Source: Actinokineospora sp. NBRC 105648 (GTDB lineage Bacteria > Actinomycetota > Actinomycetes > Mycobacteriales > Pseudonocardiaceae). Taken from it: a DNA stretch of 64,000 nucleotides. Both the position numbers and the translations under genes were made by a program. Positions 1-8,720 of this stretch are shown here, one piece after another. The DNA lies in the NCBI RefSeq assembly GCF_030269645.1, contig NZ_BSTR01000002.1, forward strand, positions 124,001-188,000, read 5' to 3'. The notes beneath the pieces were generated by a model, which saw nothing but the letters and a program-made list of their open reading frames with translations, was not told where the DNA came from and made no database searches. Each line of letters starts with the position of its first letter. Position 1 is the first letter of the stretch.

Positions 1-1241
1 GTGCCGTCGGCCAGGGTCTTGGTGCCTGCCGCCAGCTTGTCGGTCCCCTCCACCGCTGTCCGCTCGCCGTCGCGCAACTGGGCGGCGCCGTCGCGCAGCT
101 GCACGGCACCGGCCGCCAGTTGGCGCGAGCCGTCGGCGGCCTTGGCGATGCCGTCGGTGAGCGCGGGCGTGGCCGCGGCCAGCGTGCTCGCGCCGTCGGC
201 GACCTTGTCGGCACCGTCGGCGAGCGTGCGCAGCTGGGTGGAAGCGTTCTGCACCTTGGTGTTGGCCTGGTCGACGGGGGCCCGCAGGGCGCGCAGGTCG
301 GCCATGATCTGGGTGATCCGTTCCTCCGGGACGCCAGTTTGGCGCAGCTTGGCCAAGATCTCCGCGTCGATGTCGCCGAGCTTGGCGACCACGTCCTGCG
401 CGGCCCCCGCGACCACCTCGCCGGTCTTGGCCACCTGCTCGTTCCCGTCGGCCACCTGCCGGGCGCCGTCGGCGAGCTGGGCGGTCTGCGCCGGAAGGGA
501 CTTCGTCTTGTCCTTCAACGTGCCCAGGCCGGTCGCCAGCTCGTTGGCGCCGGAGACGGCGGTCGAGGTCCCGTCGGCGAGCCGGGTGGCACCGTCGAGC
601 AGCTTGCGCTGACCGTCGGCCAGCTGCGCGGCTCCCGAGTTCGCCTGGCCCGCGCCGTCGGCGAGTTTCGTCGCGCCGTCGGCGGCCTCGCGCGTGCGCT
701 CGTAGACGGTGCCGAAACCGACCAGGAACTTCTCCGCCGCGTCCGTGCCGACCTCGGCCGCCACCGACTTGCGCACCTCGCTGACCACCCGGTCGGCGAT
801 CGTGCCCACGAGGTAGTTGTTGGCGTCGTTGGTGGTCACCGTGATCATCCCCTGGCGCGGTGCGAACTCCGCCGAGGACGCCAGCGCCTGCGAGAAGTCC
901 GCGGGCAGTGTCATCGAGAAGGTGTACTGGCCGGTGCGCACACCCGCCTCCGCGGCCGCGGCGTCGACCTCGTGCCAGTCGAACGCGCCCGAGCCGCGCA
1001 GGTTGTCGGCGACCTTGTGGCCCGCGTCGAGCCGGCTGCCGTCGGCCAGGGTGGTGCCGGTGTCGGCCACGACGAGCGCGGCCGGGATCTTGTCCAGCCG
1101 GTCGTAGGGGTCGGCGTTGGCGTAGAGGTAGAGCGAGCCGTAGAGCAGCGGCACCAGCACCAGGGCCAGCACGGCGAGCTTGGGCAGGGTGCCGGAGCTG
1201 ATCCGGCGGAACTCGTTGCGGGCCAGGCGCAGGACGCTCAC
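1..1241 (-). CDS. YhgE/Pip-domain membrane protein, N-terminal 413 codons (runs off the window)
   Basis: The protein starts with GTG at 1241 (VSVLRLARNEFRRISSG), has a membrane segment at about residues 20-40, and then an extracytoplasmic region rich in heptad-like LADGA/VADGA repeats. This is the signature of YhgE/Pip proteins, which are related to ABC-2 type permeases and to phage-infection protein. The C-terminal membrane bundle lies beyond position 1. The start overlaps the stop of the upstream ATPase gene by GTGA, so the two are translationally coupled and probably work together in export or envelope maintenance. The substrate cannot be read from sequence. Confidence 0.85.
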   Translation of the reverse strand, partial: MSVLRLARNEFRRISSGTLPKLAVLALVLVPLLYGSLYLYANADPYDRLDKIPAALVVADTGTTLADGSRLDAGHKVADNLRGSGAFDWHEVDAAAAEAGVRTGQYTFSMTLPADFSQALASSAEFAPRQGMITVTTNDANNYLVGTIADRVVSEVRKSVAAEVGTDAAEKFLVGFGTVYERTREAADGATKLADGAGQANSGAAQLADGQRKLLDGATRLADGTSTAVSGANELATGLGTLKDKTKSLPAQTAQLADGARQVADGNEQVAKTGEVVAGAAQDVVAKLGDIDAEILAKLRQTGVPEERITQIMADLRALRAPVDQANTKVQNASTQLRTLADGADKVADGASTLAAATPALTDGIAKAADGSRQLAAGAVQLRDGAAQLRDGERTAVEGTDKLAAGTKTLADG

Positions 1242-1864
1242 GACAGGGACTCCAGGGGTGCGGGCTGGTCCGACTCGCCGAGCCGGGCCGGGGTCAGGGG
1301 GAGCCGCAGCGCGGTGGCGGTGCCGCACAGGACGACGACCGCGTGGCCGTCGCGCGCCTGGGCCAGGGCGGTGTCCCACCAGTCGGCCGGGTCGCCGGTG
1401 TGCCGGTCGGGGGTGTCCAGGACGAGCAGCTCGGTGCCGGGCCGGGTGGCCGCCAGCCCCACCAGCAGCGCCACCCGCTGGGCGGGGGCGACGGCCTCGA
1501 ACCGGGTGTCCGGGACCAGCCCGTGCCGGTCGAGCACCGCCTTGACCGCCGACCGCCCGGCGGGCGCGCCCGCGAGGGCCAGCTCCTCGGCGACCACGTC
1601 GGCCACCCGCAGGCTCGGCTCGGGCTCGGTGACCGCGGGCGCGTCGACCAGCACGGCGTGCGCGCGCAGGTCGGCGGCGGGCGGGCTGACGGCCCCCGCC
1701 GACGGGGTGATGCGGCCGGTGATCGCCAGCCCGAAAGCGGTGTGGCCGTCGTTGGGCTCGCCCGCGACGATCGCGAGCTCACCCGGGCGCACCCGCAGCG
1801 ACGTCGCCGCCAGCAGGGGACCGTGGGCCCCGGTCACCGCGACCCGGTCCGCGTGGACGTCCAT
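1238..1864 (-). CDS. Degenerate ABC-type ATP-binding protein, partner of the YhgE/Pip protein
   Basis: 208 aa from an ATG at 1864 preceded by AAAGGAGG at ideal spacing; a longer in-frame reading to 2050 would cross the operator and is rejected. The fold order is that of an ABC ATPase: strand PGELAIVAG, P-loop position GEPNDGHT (residues 35-42), a signature-like APAQR, and Walker-B-like ELLVLDTPD. The invariant Lys of Walker A is His and the Walker B catalytic Glu is absent, so ATP hydrolysis is doubtful. It is the first gene of a two-gene unit with the YhgE/Pip gene. Role is inferred from context only. Confidence 0.75.
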   Translation of the reverse strand: MDVHADRVAVTGAHGPLLAATSLRVRPGELAIVAGEPNDGHTAFGLAITGRITPSAGAVSPPAADLRAHAVLVDAPAVTEPEPSLRVADVVAEELALAGAPAGRSAVKAVLDRHGLVPDTRFEAVAPAQRVALLVGLAATRPGTELLVLDTPDRHTGDPADWWDTALAQARDGHAVVVLCGTATALRLPLTPARLGESDQPAPLESLS

Positions 1865-1873
1865 GCCGCCTCC

Positions 1874-1897
1874 TTTGAACTGACTGGTCAGTTCAAA
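1874..1897. promoter_or_regulatory. Perfect inverted repeat, TetR-type operator
   Basis: Arms TTTGAACTGAC and GTCAGTTCAAA flank a TG centre: 11-bp perfect arms. It overlaps the Shine-Dalgarno of the ATPase gene and sits 10 nt before its start, where a repressor would block transcription start. No TetR gene is adjacent on the right; it may lie left of the window. Confidence 0.7.
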
Positions 1898-2043
1898 TAG
1901 TGCGCTCGATCGGCGGGGACCGCAAGCGGACCCGGAGTGATCCGCGTGACCCGATCGGGTGAAGACCGGACGGAAGCGGACCAACGGGTGGAAGCCGGTG
2001 GAAACCGGGGGAACCGGACCTCGGAGGGGGTCATCTGAGCCGC

Positions 2044-2334
2044 ATGCCAAGACAGCTGAAGCTCCTCATCGGCGGCGTCGTGTGCGCTGTCCTGCCCTAC
2101 TTCCTCTTCATCGGCGCGAGCCAGACGGTCACCGTCAACGGCAGGGTGACCGTCGACCAGCAGTTGAACGTCCTCGGTGTCATCGCGGGCCTGGGGGCCA
2201 TCGCCATCGCCTGGTCCATGGCGATGAAGTGGGAGACCGAGGCGGACAAGGCGCCGAAGTGGCGGATCGCCGCGGTGGTCATCGGACTCGCGGGCGCTGT
2301 CCAGGTGGTCTACAGCCTCGGTCTGCTCGGCTGA
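2044..2334 (+). CDS. Small three-pass membrane protein, unknown function
   Basis: 96 aa from ATG 2044. Three hydrophobic segments are visible at about residues 6-26, 41-61 and 74-94, with a short outward loop after the first and a charged KWETEADKAPKWR loop between the second and third. No motif or family recognised. It is divergent from the ATPase/YhgE unit and convergent with the acetyltransferase gene, and a GGAGGGGG lies about 14 nt upstream. Confidence 0.65.
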   Translation: MPRQLKLLIGGVVCAVLPYFLFIGASQTVTVNGRVTVDQQLNVLGVIAGLGAIAIAWSMAMKWETEADKAPKWRIAAVVIGLAGAVQVVYSLGLLG

Positions 2335-2353
2335 CGCCGAGCGCCCGGCCGCC

Positions 2354-3274
2354 TCAGCGCAGGGCGCCAGCCGGGCGGACTTCCCACACTGTCCACAGTG
2401 GCCGGTAGCCCTGGCGGGCCCAGAACACGGGGGAGAGCGGGTTCGGCGGGTTGTAGTAGAGGAACGCGCCCGCCGTGCCCGGCACCAGCAGTTCCCGGTG
2501 CGCCTGGGCCATCAGCGCCCGACCCACCCCTGAACCACGCGCCTCGGGCAGCACCGACAGGCAGTTCACATACGCCCAGCGCCCGTGCGGCACCCGTGTC
2601 TCGGCCCAGGAACCCGGTGTCGAGGTGGTGTGCCAGCCCTCCACGTGCCCCACCGGCACCCCGTCCCGCTCGGCCACCCACATCGGGTCGGCCTGGGCCA
2701 GGTGCGCGCGGAGCGTCTCGCGTTTGATCCGTTCCGCCCCCGGGCGGGGGACCGCGCCACCCACCTGGGAGGAGTAGCGCACCTCGGCCATCGCCGAGTC
2801 CACCAGGACATCGAGGTCCCCGGCCACCGCGCGGCGCACCCGGACCCCGGTTTCCGGCGCGGTCTGCTCGGCCAGGCCCGTCCGAACGGCCAGCACCGCC
2901 AGCGGCACGAAACCGTGCGCCAGCAACGCCCCGGTCGACTCCGCGTCCCGGCTCGGCCAGTTGACCACGCACGCGGAGTCGAGGCCGGGGGACATCCGGG
3001 CGAGCACCGACGGCCACCGCCGCAGCAGCGCCGCCATCCCGGACCCGCCCGCGGCGCCCAGCAGCGGGTGCAGCTCCCAGACCTCGCTCGCCGACCAGAG
3101 CGTCTGCGGGGTGCCGGGGGTGAGCACGGTCCGGCACAGCACCCCCGCCACCCGCCTGCCGTCGGGCAGCGCCGCGGTCAGCGTGTCGCCGGGGGGTGGT
3201 TCGACCGCCGCGGGCAGCAGCGGGTCCAGCCCGGCGAACCGGGCCGACTGCGCGTGCAGCAGCGGAGCGGTCAT
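2354..3274 (-). CDS. GNAT-family N-acetyltransferase
   Basis: 306 aa. The C-terminal half carries a GNAT fold: NCLSVLPEARGSGVGRALM contains the acetyl-CoA pyrophosphate loop RGSGVG, followed by a typical FWARQGYRPL strand. The N-terminal half looks like a second, degenerate acyltransferase domain. The ATG at 3274 overlaps the methyltransferase stop (ATGA), so the two are coupled. Any longer reading frame upstream is only the shadow of the methyltransferase. Substrate unknown. Confidence 0.8.
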   Translation of the reverse strand: MTAPLLHAQSARFAGLDPLLPAAVEPPPGDTLTAALPDGRRVAGVLCRTVLTPGTPQTLWSASEVWELHPLLGAAGGSGMAALLRRWPSVLARMSPGLDSACVVNWPSRDAESTGALLAHGFVPLAVLAVRTGLAEQTAPETGVRVRRAVAGDLDVLVDSAMAEVRYSSQVGGAVPRPGAERIKRETLRAHLAQADPMWVAERDGVPVGHVEGWHTTSTPGSWAETRVPHGRWAYVNCLSVLPEARGSGVGRALMAQAHRELLVPGTAGAFLYYNPPNPLSPVFWARQGYRPLWTVWEVRPAGALR

Positions 3275-4095
3275 CGGCGACAGCGGAAGATCGCGGTCCC
3301 GGGGAACAGCTCGCCGCGCAGCGGGCTCCACTGGCCCCACTGCTGGGTGTGCCCCTCGGGCCACTCCGGCTCCAGCAGGTCGAACAGCTCGAACCCGGCC
3401 GCGTTCAGGGCGCGCACGTAGTCGCCCATGGTCCGGTGGTGCTCGACGTAGGTGGGCGTGCCCGCGGCGTCGACCTCCACGTACGGGGTCCGGTCGAAGT
3501 AGGAGCCGGTCACCCGCAGCCCGTCCGGGCCGGGGTCGTCGGGGAAGATCCAGCGCATCGGGTGGGTCACCGCGAAGGTCCAGGTGCCGCCCGGGCGCAG
3601 CACCCGGGCCACCTCGGTGAAGACCGCGCCGACGTCGGCCACGAACGGCACCGCGCCGAAGGCCGAGCAGGCGAGGTCGAACGACCCGGTCGCGAACGGC
3701 AGCCGCTCGGCGTTGGCCCGCACCAGCGGCACGTGCGTGCCGGTGGCCAGGTTCGCCGCCGCGGCGTAGCGCAGCATCCCCGAGGACAGGTCCAGCCCGA
3801 CCACGCGGGCCCCCTGGTCGGCGAGCCAGCGCGCGCACGGCGCCGACCCGCAGCCCACCTCCAGGATGGTGCGCCCGGCGACGTCGCCGAGCAGCCCCGC
3901 GTCCGACTCGCGCAGCGACTCCGGGCACCACACGAAGTCGCTGACGCCGAGGAAGTCGCCGTGCTCGCGGTGGTAGTCGTCGGCGTCGGCGTCCCACCAG
4001 GCGATGTTGGCCGCCACCGACTCCCGCGACCCGACCGCGCGGCGGGCGACGCCGGTGGTCCCCAGACTGAGCTCGGCGCTGGTGTTGCTCGACAC
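3271..4095 (-). CDS. Class I SAM-dependent methyltransferase
   Basis: 274 aa. Motif I ILEVGCGSAPCARWL at about residues 77-91, acidic loop VVGLDLS, and motif LRPGGTWTFAVTHP are clear. The tail has an aromatic-rich EGHTQQWGQWSPL segment typical of small-molecule methyltransferases of this actinobacterial group. First gene of a two-gene unit with the acetyltransferase and divergent from rpsA. Substrate not deducible. Confidence 0.85.
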   Translation of the reverse strand: MSSNTSAELSLGTTGVARRAVGSRESVAANIAWWDADADDYHREHGDFLGVSDFVWCPESLRESDAGLLGDVAGRTILEVGCGSAPCARWLADQGARVVGLDLSSGMLRYAAAANLATGTHVPLVRANAERLPFATGSFDLACSAFGAVPFVADVGAVFTEVARVLRPGGTWTFAVTHPMRWIFPDDPGPDGLRVTGSYFDRTPYVEVDAAGTPTYVEHHRTMGDYVRALNAAGFELFDLLEPEWPEGHTQQWGQWSPLRGELFPGTAIFRCRR

Positions 4096-4151
4096 CGGGC
4101 CATCCTCTCAGCCCCGGCGGCGGGCGCGGGTGCGGGAGGGTACCCCCGGGT

Positions 4152-4181
4152 TTGCCCGGTTCTCGCGGGGCCGCGTAGGAT
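4152..4181 (+). promoter_or_regulatory. Putative promoter of rpsA
   Basis: TTGCCC at 4152-4157 and TAGGAT at 4176-4181 with an 18-bp spacer fit a housekeeping sigma promoter. This leaves an untranslated leader of about 175 nt before rpsA, which could hold autoregulation by S1, though no motif was recognised. Confidence 0.5.
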
Positions 4182-4362
4182 ACATCCGCGCAGTGGTATC
4201 GCGCTGCCTGGGTTTCTGAACTCCGGGAATCACCACAGGCGGTGCGGCGTTGGCGGTCTTGGTTCCTGTTGATCCGGGTGTCCGCCGGCGACATCGGTCC
4301 CGCCGCGCCCGATCACTGAACTGAACCCAGCGACCCCAATCCGTACCGGAGCCACCTACCTA

Positions 4363-5877
4363 ATGTCCACCGACACCACCATTGTCCCGGCTGCGTCCAA
4401 GCCGAAGCAGCAGGTCGCCATCAACGACATCGGGACGGAGGAGGAGTTCCTCGCCGCCATCGACGCGACGATCAAGTACTTCAACGACGGCGACATCGTT
4501 GAGGGCACGATCGTCAAGGTCGACCGGGACGAGGTCCTGCTCGACATCGGCTACAAGACCGAGGGCGTCATCCCCTCGCGCGAGTTGTCGATCAAGCACG
4601 ATGTCGATCCCGCCGACGTGGTCAAGGTCGGCGACGAGATCGAGGCCCTCGTCCTGCAGAAGGAGGACAAGGAGGGTCGCCTGATCCTGTCCAAGAAGCG
4701 CGCGCAGTACGAGCGCGCCTGGGGCACGATCGAGGCGCTCAAGGAGTCGGACGAGCCGGTCAAGGGCACGGTCATCGAGGTCGTCAAGGGTGGTCTCATC
4801 CTGGACATCGGTCTGCGCGGCTTCCTGCCCGCGTCGCTGGTCGAGATGCGCCGCGTGCGCGACCTGCAGCCGTACGTGGGCCGCGAGCTCGAGGCGAAGA
4901 TCATAGAGCTGGACAAGAACCGCAACAACGTGGTCCTGTCCCGCCGCGCGTGGCTGGAGCAGACCCAGTCCGAGGTGCGCAGCGAGTTCCTCAACCAGCT
5001 CCAGAAGGGGCAGGTCCGCAAGGGCGTCGTGTCCTCGATCGTCAACTTCGGTGCCTTCGTGGACCTCGGTGGCGTCGACGGCCTGGTGCACGTCTCGGAG
5101 CTGTCCTGGAAGCACATCGACCACCCCTCCGAGGTGGTCGAGGTCGGCCAGGAGGTCACCGTCGAGGTCCTCGACGTCGACATGGAGCGCGAGCGCGTGT
5201 CGCTCTCGCTCAAGGCGACCCAGGAAGACCCGTGGCGCCAGTTCGCCCGCACCCACGCGATCGGCCAGATCGTGCCGGGCAAGGTCACCAAGCTGGTCCC
5301 GTTCGGTGCGTTCGTCCGGGTCGACGAGGGCATCGAGGGCCTGGTCCACATCTCCGAGCTGGCCGAGCGCCACGTGGAGATCCCGGAGCAGGTCGTGCAG
5401 GTCGGCAACGACGTCATGGTCAAGGTCATCGACATCGACCTGGAGCGCAGGCGGATCTCGCTCTCGCTCAAGCAGGCGAACGAGGGCTTCACGACCGAGA
5501 CCGAGTTCGACCCGACGCAGTACGGCATGGCCGCCGAGTACGACCCCGAGGGCAACTACATCTACCCCGAGGGCTTCGACCCGGACACCCAGGAGTGGCA
5601 GGAAGGCTTCGAGAAGCAGCGCGAGGAGTGGGAGCGCCAGTACGCCGAGGCGCACACCCGCTATGAGCAGCACATGAAGCAGATCGTCAAGGCAGCGGAG
5701 GCCGACGCGGCCGCCGAGGCCGAGGGCGTCATCGCCGCGGCCACCGGTGGCAGCACCAGCACCGGCGACCAGAGCTACTCCTCGGCGGGCTCGGACAAGC
5801 CCGCCCAGAGTGGCGGCACCCTCGCCAGCGACGAGCAGCTCGCCGCCCTCCGCGAGAAGCTGTCCGGCGGCGTCTGA
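4363..5877 (+). CDS. rpsA: 30S ribosomal protein S1
   Basis: 504 aa with four S1 OB-fold repeats at roughly residues 35-105, 120-190, 205-278 and 292-364; repeated VGQEVTVEVLDVD, FGAFVDLGGVDGLVHVSE and FGAFVRVDEGIEGLVHISE blocks are visible. The C-terminal 140 residues are acidic and disordered, as in other actinobacterial S1 proteins. It binds mRNA on the 30S subunit. ATG at 4363. It is monocistronic with its own promoter and a strong terminator. Confidence 0.97.
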   Translation: MSTDTTIVPAASKPKQQVAINDIGTEEEFLAAIDATIKYFNDGDIVEGTIVKVDRDEVLLDIGYKTEGVIPSRELSIKHDVDPADVVKVGDEIEALVLQKEDKEGRLILSKKRAQYERAWGTIEALKESDEPVKGTVIEVVKGGLILDIGLRGFLPASLVEMRRVRDLQPYVGRELEAKIIELDKNRNNVVLSRRAWLEQTQSEVRSEFLNQLQKGQVRKGVVSSIVNFGAFVDLGGVDGLVHVSELSWKHIDHPSEVVEVGQEVTVEVLDVDMERERVSLSLKATQEDPWRQFARTHAIGQIVPGKVTKLVPFGAFVRVDEGIEGLVHISELAERHVEIPEQVVQVGNDVMVKVIDIDLERRRISLSLKQANEGFTTETEFDPTQYGMAAEYDPEGNYIYPEGFDPDTQEWQEGFEKQREEWERQYAEAHTRYEQHMKQIVKAAEADAAAEAEGVIAAATGGSTSTGDQSYSSAGSDKPAQSGGTLASDEQLAALREKLSGGV

Positions 5878-5934
5878 CCGCCAGGCAGTAGCCACACCGC
5901 ACTAGCGACAGCGCGGTAGCCAGACCGAGGACCC

Positions 5935-5966
5935 GAGGGCCCCGCACCACCAGGTGCGGGGCCCTC
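5935..5966 (+). terminator. Rho-independent terminator of rpsA
   Basis: Perfect 13-bp stem GAGGGCCCCGCAC / GTGCGGGGCCCTC around a 6-nt loop, followed by GTCCTGTTTCC. Confidence 0.85.
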
Positions 5967-6099
5967 GTCCTGTTTCCGGGATAGCCCCGCCACCTACGAG
6001 AGCCGAGTTGCGCCACCTTGAGCGGCACGTCTCCAGACAGCGCCACGAAGCTGTCGTGCGAGCTACACCAACTCAAGCCGCATTGCCCGAGTCGCGTCT

Positions 6100-6299
6100 C
6101 CTATGTCGCACGCCCGCGACTGCGTTCCCCGGAGCTGTACCCCTCGAATCACCCCAGGTGCGCCGCATCCTCAAGCCACGCCTAGTGGACCTGCATCCTC
6201 AAGCCGCACCCAGCGCAGCCGTACCCCTCAACCCACGCCCACCAGAGCTGCATCCTGAGCTGCGCCCACCCGGGTTGTCCGTCTCAGGGGGTGTCGCTT
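6100..6299 (+). repeat. Degenerate C-rich tandem repeats upstream of hairpin element A
   Basis: The non-coding stretch between the rpsA terminator and element A contains loosely repeated units of about 25-27 bp with cores such as CTGCATCCTCAAGCC and CGTACCCCTCAACCC followed by CRCCCA. Divergence between units is high, so this is called by eye only. No open frame with coding character was seen from 5967 to 6300. Confidence 0.35.
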
Positions 6300-6472
6300 C
6301 CGCTGGTACGCGACGCGCGTGACGCGTGTGCTGGATTGGGTGGAGTGTCTTTGTGTGGGGTGGGGGACCCTGCAAACTCTCGGTGGGCGTGGGGATCTGT
6401 TCACCCCGCCCTTTGTTCCCCACGCAGGGTCCCTAGGGGCCCCGCGCAAAGACACTCCACCCAATCCAGCAC
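6300..6472 (+). repeat. Long-hairpin element, copy A
   Basis: A 5' flank CCGCTGGTACGCGAC (6300 on) is shared with copies B and C. The hairpin proper, 6328-6472 (145 nt), has a 33-bp outer stem starting GTGCTGGATTGGG and ending CCCAATCCAGCAC, an inner stem GGGACCCTGC / GCAGGGTCCC, and a G-rich apical part with AAACT and GTGGGCGTGGGGAT. The only mismatches in the outer stem are T opposite G, which are U-G pairs if the plus strand is RNA. It lies between rpsA and coaE. Confidence 0.75.
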
Positions 6473-6883
6473 TCACCACTCACTCGCGTACCCACGACGA
6501 GCGACCCCAGAGCAGCACCCCAAGCGAAACAAGATCAAGCAGGGCGAACCCGAACCACCCAAGCCCGCTCCACCGCCGCCACCCCAGCCCGCCGCCGCAA
6601 CCCCGCCAGCGTGTGCCGCGCCGGCACCAGCAACGCCGACCACCACGTCCGCGTCCGACCCTCGAGCGCCGCGGCGACCGCGTCGTGCGTGCGGCAGTGC
6701 ACCAGACCCGGCGTGCCCAGCCGGTGCCGTCCCGGGTGGCTGTTGTCGAGCATGGCGTTCCTCCGTCTGGGTGACCGACTCCGGCGCCACCGTAGCCACT
6801 CGACGTGCGAGAACTCCGGACCCGAGCGGCGTGTCACCCACGCCGGAGGTAACTGTTCGATCGCGGCTGCAAGAATGCCGATC

Positions 6884-8062
6884 ATGCTGCGCGTCGGCCT
6901 CACAGGCGGGATCGGGTCCGGGAAGTCCACTGTGGCCAGTCGGTTGGCCACCCTCGGCGCGGTGGTCGTCGACGCCGACCGGGTCGCCCGGGAGGTGGTC
7001 GAACCGGGCACCGACGGCCTGGCCGAGCTGGTCGGGGCGTTCGGTCCGGAGATCATCACCGACGGTGCCCTCGACCGCGCGCGGCTGGCCGCGATCGCCT
7101 TCGCCGACGAGCCGTCGCGGCAGCGGCTCAACGCGATCACCCACCCGCGCATCCGCGACCGCACCGCCGAGCTGATCGCCCAGGCGCCCGCCGACGCGGT
7201 CCTCGTGCACGACGTCCCGCTGCTGGTCGAGGGCGGTATGGGCGCGCTCTACCACCTGGTCGTCGTGGTCGACGCGCCGGTGGAGCGCCGGGTCGAGCGG
7301 CTGCTCGGCCGCGGTGTCGCCGAGGCCGACGCCCGCGCCCGGATCGCCGCGCAGGCCACCGACGAGGCCCGCCGCGCCGCCGCCGACGTCTGGCTCGACA
7401 ACAGCGGCGAGCGCGCGGCCGTCGAGGCCCAGGTCGACGCCCTCTGGGCTGATCGGCTCGAGCCGTTCCGCGACAGCATCCGCCGCCGCGCGCACATCCC
7501 GCGCGGCGCGCCGGTGATCGTCGACTACGACCCCACCTGGCCCGCCCAGGCCGCGCGGGTGTTGGCCAGGCTGCGCCTCGCGGTCGGTGACCGCGCCGTC
7601 CGGGTCGACCACATCGGCTCCACCTCGGTGCCCGGCCTGGCCGCGAAGGACGTGCTCGACTTCCAGATCACCGTCGACGCGCTCGACGACCGGCTCGACG
7701 AGCCGCTGGCCGCGGCGGGTTTCCCGCGCGACCCCGCGTTCAACCTCGACTCACCGCACCCGCCCGGCGGCCCCGAGACGCCCAAGCGCACCCACGTCTC
7801 CGCCGATCCCGTGCGCTGGGCGAACGTGCACGTCCGGGTCGAGGGCTCGCCGTTCGCCCGCTACAGCCTGCTGTTCCCGGCCTGGCTGCGCGCCGACGAC
7901 GTGGCCCGGGCGGAGTACGAGGCGGTCAAGCGCGGGTTGGCGGGACACTTCGACAACGCGCCGGAGTACGCGGTGGCCAAGGAGGGATGGTTCGACCGGG
8001 CGATCCCGCGCGCGGAGGGCTGGGCGCGCGCGTCCGGCTGGACCCCCTCGACAATGGGCTAG
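6884..8062 (+). CDS. coaE: Dephospho-CoA kinase fused to a GrpB (UPF0157) domain
   Basis: 392 aa. Residues 1-200 are CoaE: P-loop GLTGGIGSGKST near the N-terminus, then VVDADRVAREV and THPRIR; it phosphorylates dephospho-CoA to CoA. Residues from about 205 form a GrpB/UPF0157 nucleotidyltransferase-like domain (VDHIGSTSVPGLAAKDVLDFQI). This fusion is usual in mycobacteria and relatives. ATG 6884 gives the typical MLRVGLTGG start; an in-frame ATG at 6875 is possible. The stop shares a CTAG with the convergent DUF402 gene. Confidence 0.93.
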   Translation: MLRVGLTGGIGSGKSTVASRLATLGAVVVDADRVAREVVEPGTDGLAELVGAFGPEIITDGALDRARLAAIAFADEPSRQRLNAITHPRIRDRTAELIAQAPADAVLVHDVPLLVEGGMGALYHLVVVVDAPVERRVERLLGRGVAEADARARIAAQATDEARRAAADVWLDNSGERAAVEAQVDALWADRLEPFRDSIRRRAHIPRGAPVIVDYDPTWPAQAARVLARLRLAVGDRAVRVDHIGSTSVPGLAAKDVLDFQITVDALDDRLDEPLAAAGFPRDPAFNLDSPHPPGGPETPKRTHVSADPVRWANVHVRVEGSPFARYSLLFPAWLRADDVARAEYEAVKRGLAGHFDNAPEYAVAKEGWFDRAIPRAEGWARASGWTPSTMG

Positions 8063-8577
8063 TACGGCGGCCAGACCTCGAAGACGTGCTTGTAGGCCAG
8101 CCACGAGGACAGGTCGTGCCGGAAGCGGCTGAGCTCCTCGAGCGTCTGGTGCACCGTGCACAGCGCGAGGTCAGCGTCACCCACCCGCAGCACCCGGCCC
8201 GCGACCGCGGCGGCGAACTCCTCCGAGCGCACGATGCGCGCGGTGGTGCCGCCCGGCGCGGCGAGGCCGAGCAGCAGGTCGGTGGTCCGCCACACCCGGC
8301 CGTCGCGCAGCACGCGCACGGCGGTGAGCACGCTCGGGCCGCCCTTGGCGTGCCGGGAGCGCGGTTTCTGCTGGGTCAGCCGCAGGTTCAGGTGCGGCAG
8401 CAGCCAGGTCACCTCGGCGTCGTAGAACGGGTCCTCCGGTGTCGGGCACTCCATCCGGAGACCCCACCGCTCGACCTGGCAGGTTCGAAGGGTCCGCGTC
8501 ATGCCGGACGAGTAGCTGCGTACCGCGGTGACCGTGTCGACGATGTCGACCAGCTGCGGGGTGATGGCCGTGCCCAC
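8059..8577 (-). CDS. DUF402-like protein, copy 1
   Basis: 172 aa, ATG at 8577. The segment GRVWRTTDLLLGLAAPGG aligns with PVWRTVDLYLDVLVRTG in the protein encoded just upstream, and both continue with a short helix-rich tail (FAAAVAGRVLRVGDADLALCTVHQTLEEL). This fits the DUF402 beta-barrel, found in FomD-type nucleotidyl-ester hydrolases. The typical phosphate-binding residues are hard to place, so activity is uncertain. It converges on coaE with overlapping TAG stops in CTAG. Confidence 0.6.
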   Translation of the reverse strand: MGTAITPQLVDIVDTVTAVRSYSSGMTRTLRTCQVERWGLRMECPTPEDPFYDAEVTWLLPHLNLRLTQQKPRSRHAKGGPSVLTAVRVLRDGRVWRTTDLLLGLAAPGGTTARIVRSEEFAAAVAGRVLRVGDADLALCTVHQTLEELSRFRHDLSSWLAYKHVFEVWPPY

Positions 8578-8720
8578 GTCGCCAGAGGGTAGTCGCGGAC
8601 ATGCGGTCCGTGATCATCGGGGTCAATTCGTTATGTCACGAGTCATGTACGCTCAGGTATCTTTCGAGCTAATTCCTGGTGTGGACGCTGACGGAGAGTT
8701 GACCTACGTCACACCAGCGA

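Noticed and set aside
4360-5895. 511-codon minus-strand frame opposite rpsA
   Set aside because: Shadow of rpsA, Leu/Asp/Val low complexity.
6473-7612. Minus-strand frames between element A and coaE
   Set aside because: They run antisense through CoaE and have no recognisable domain; the upstream part has no ribosome site.
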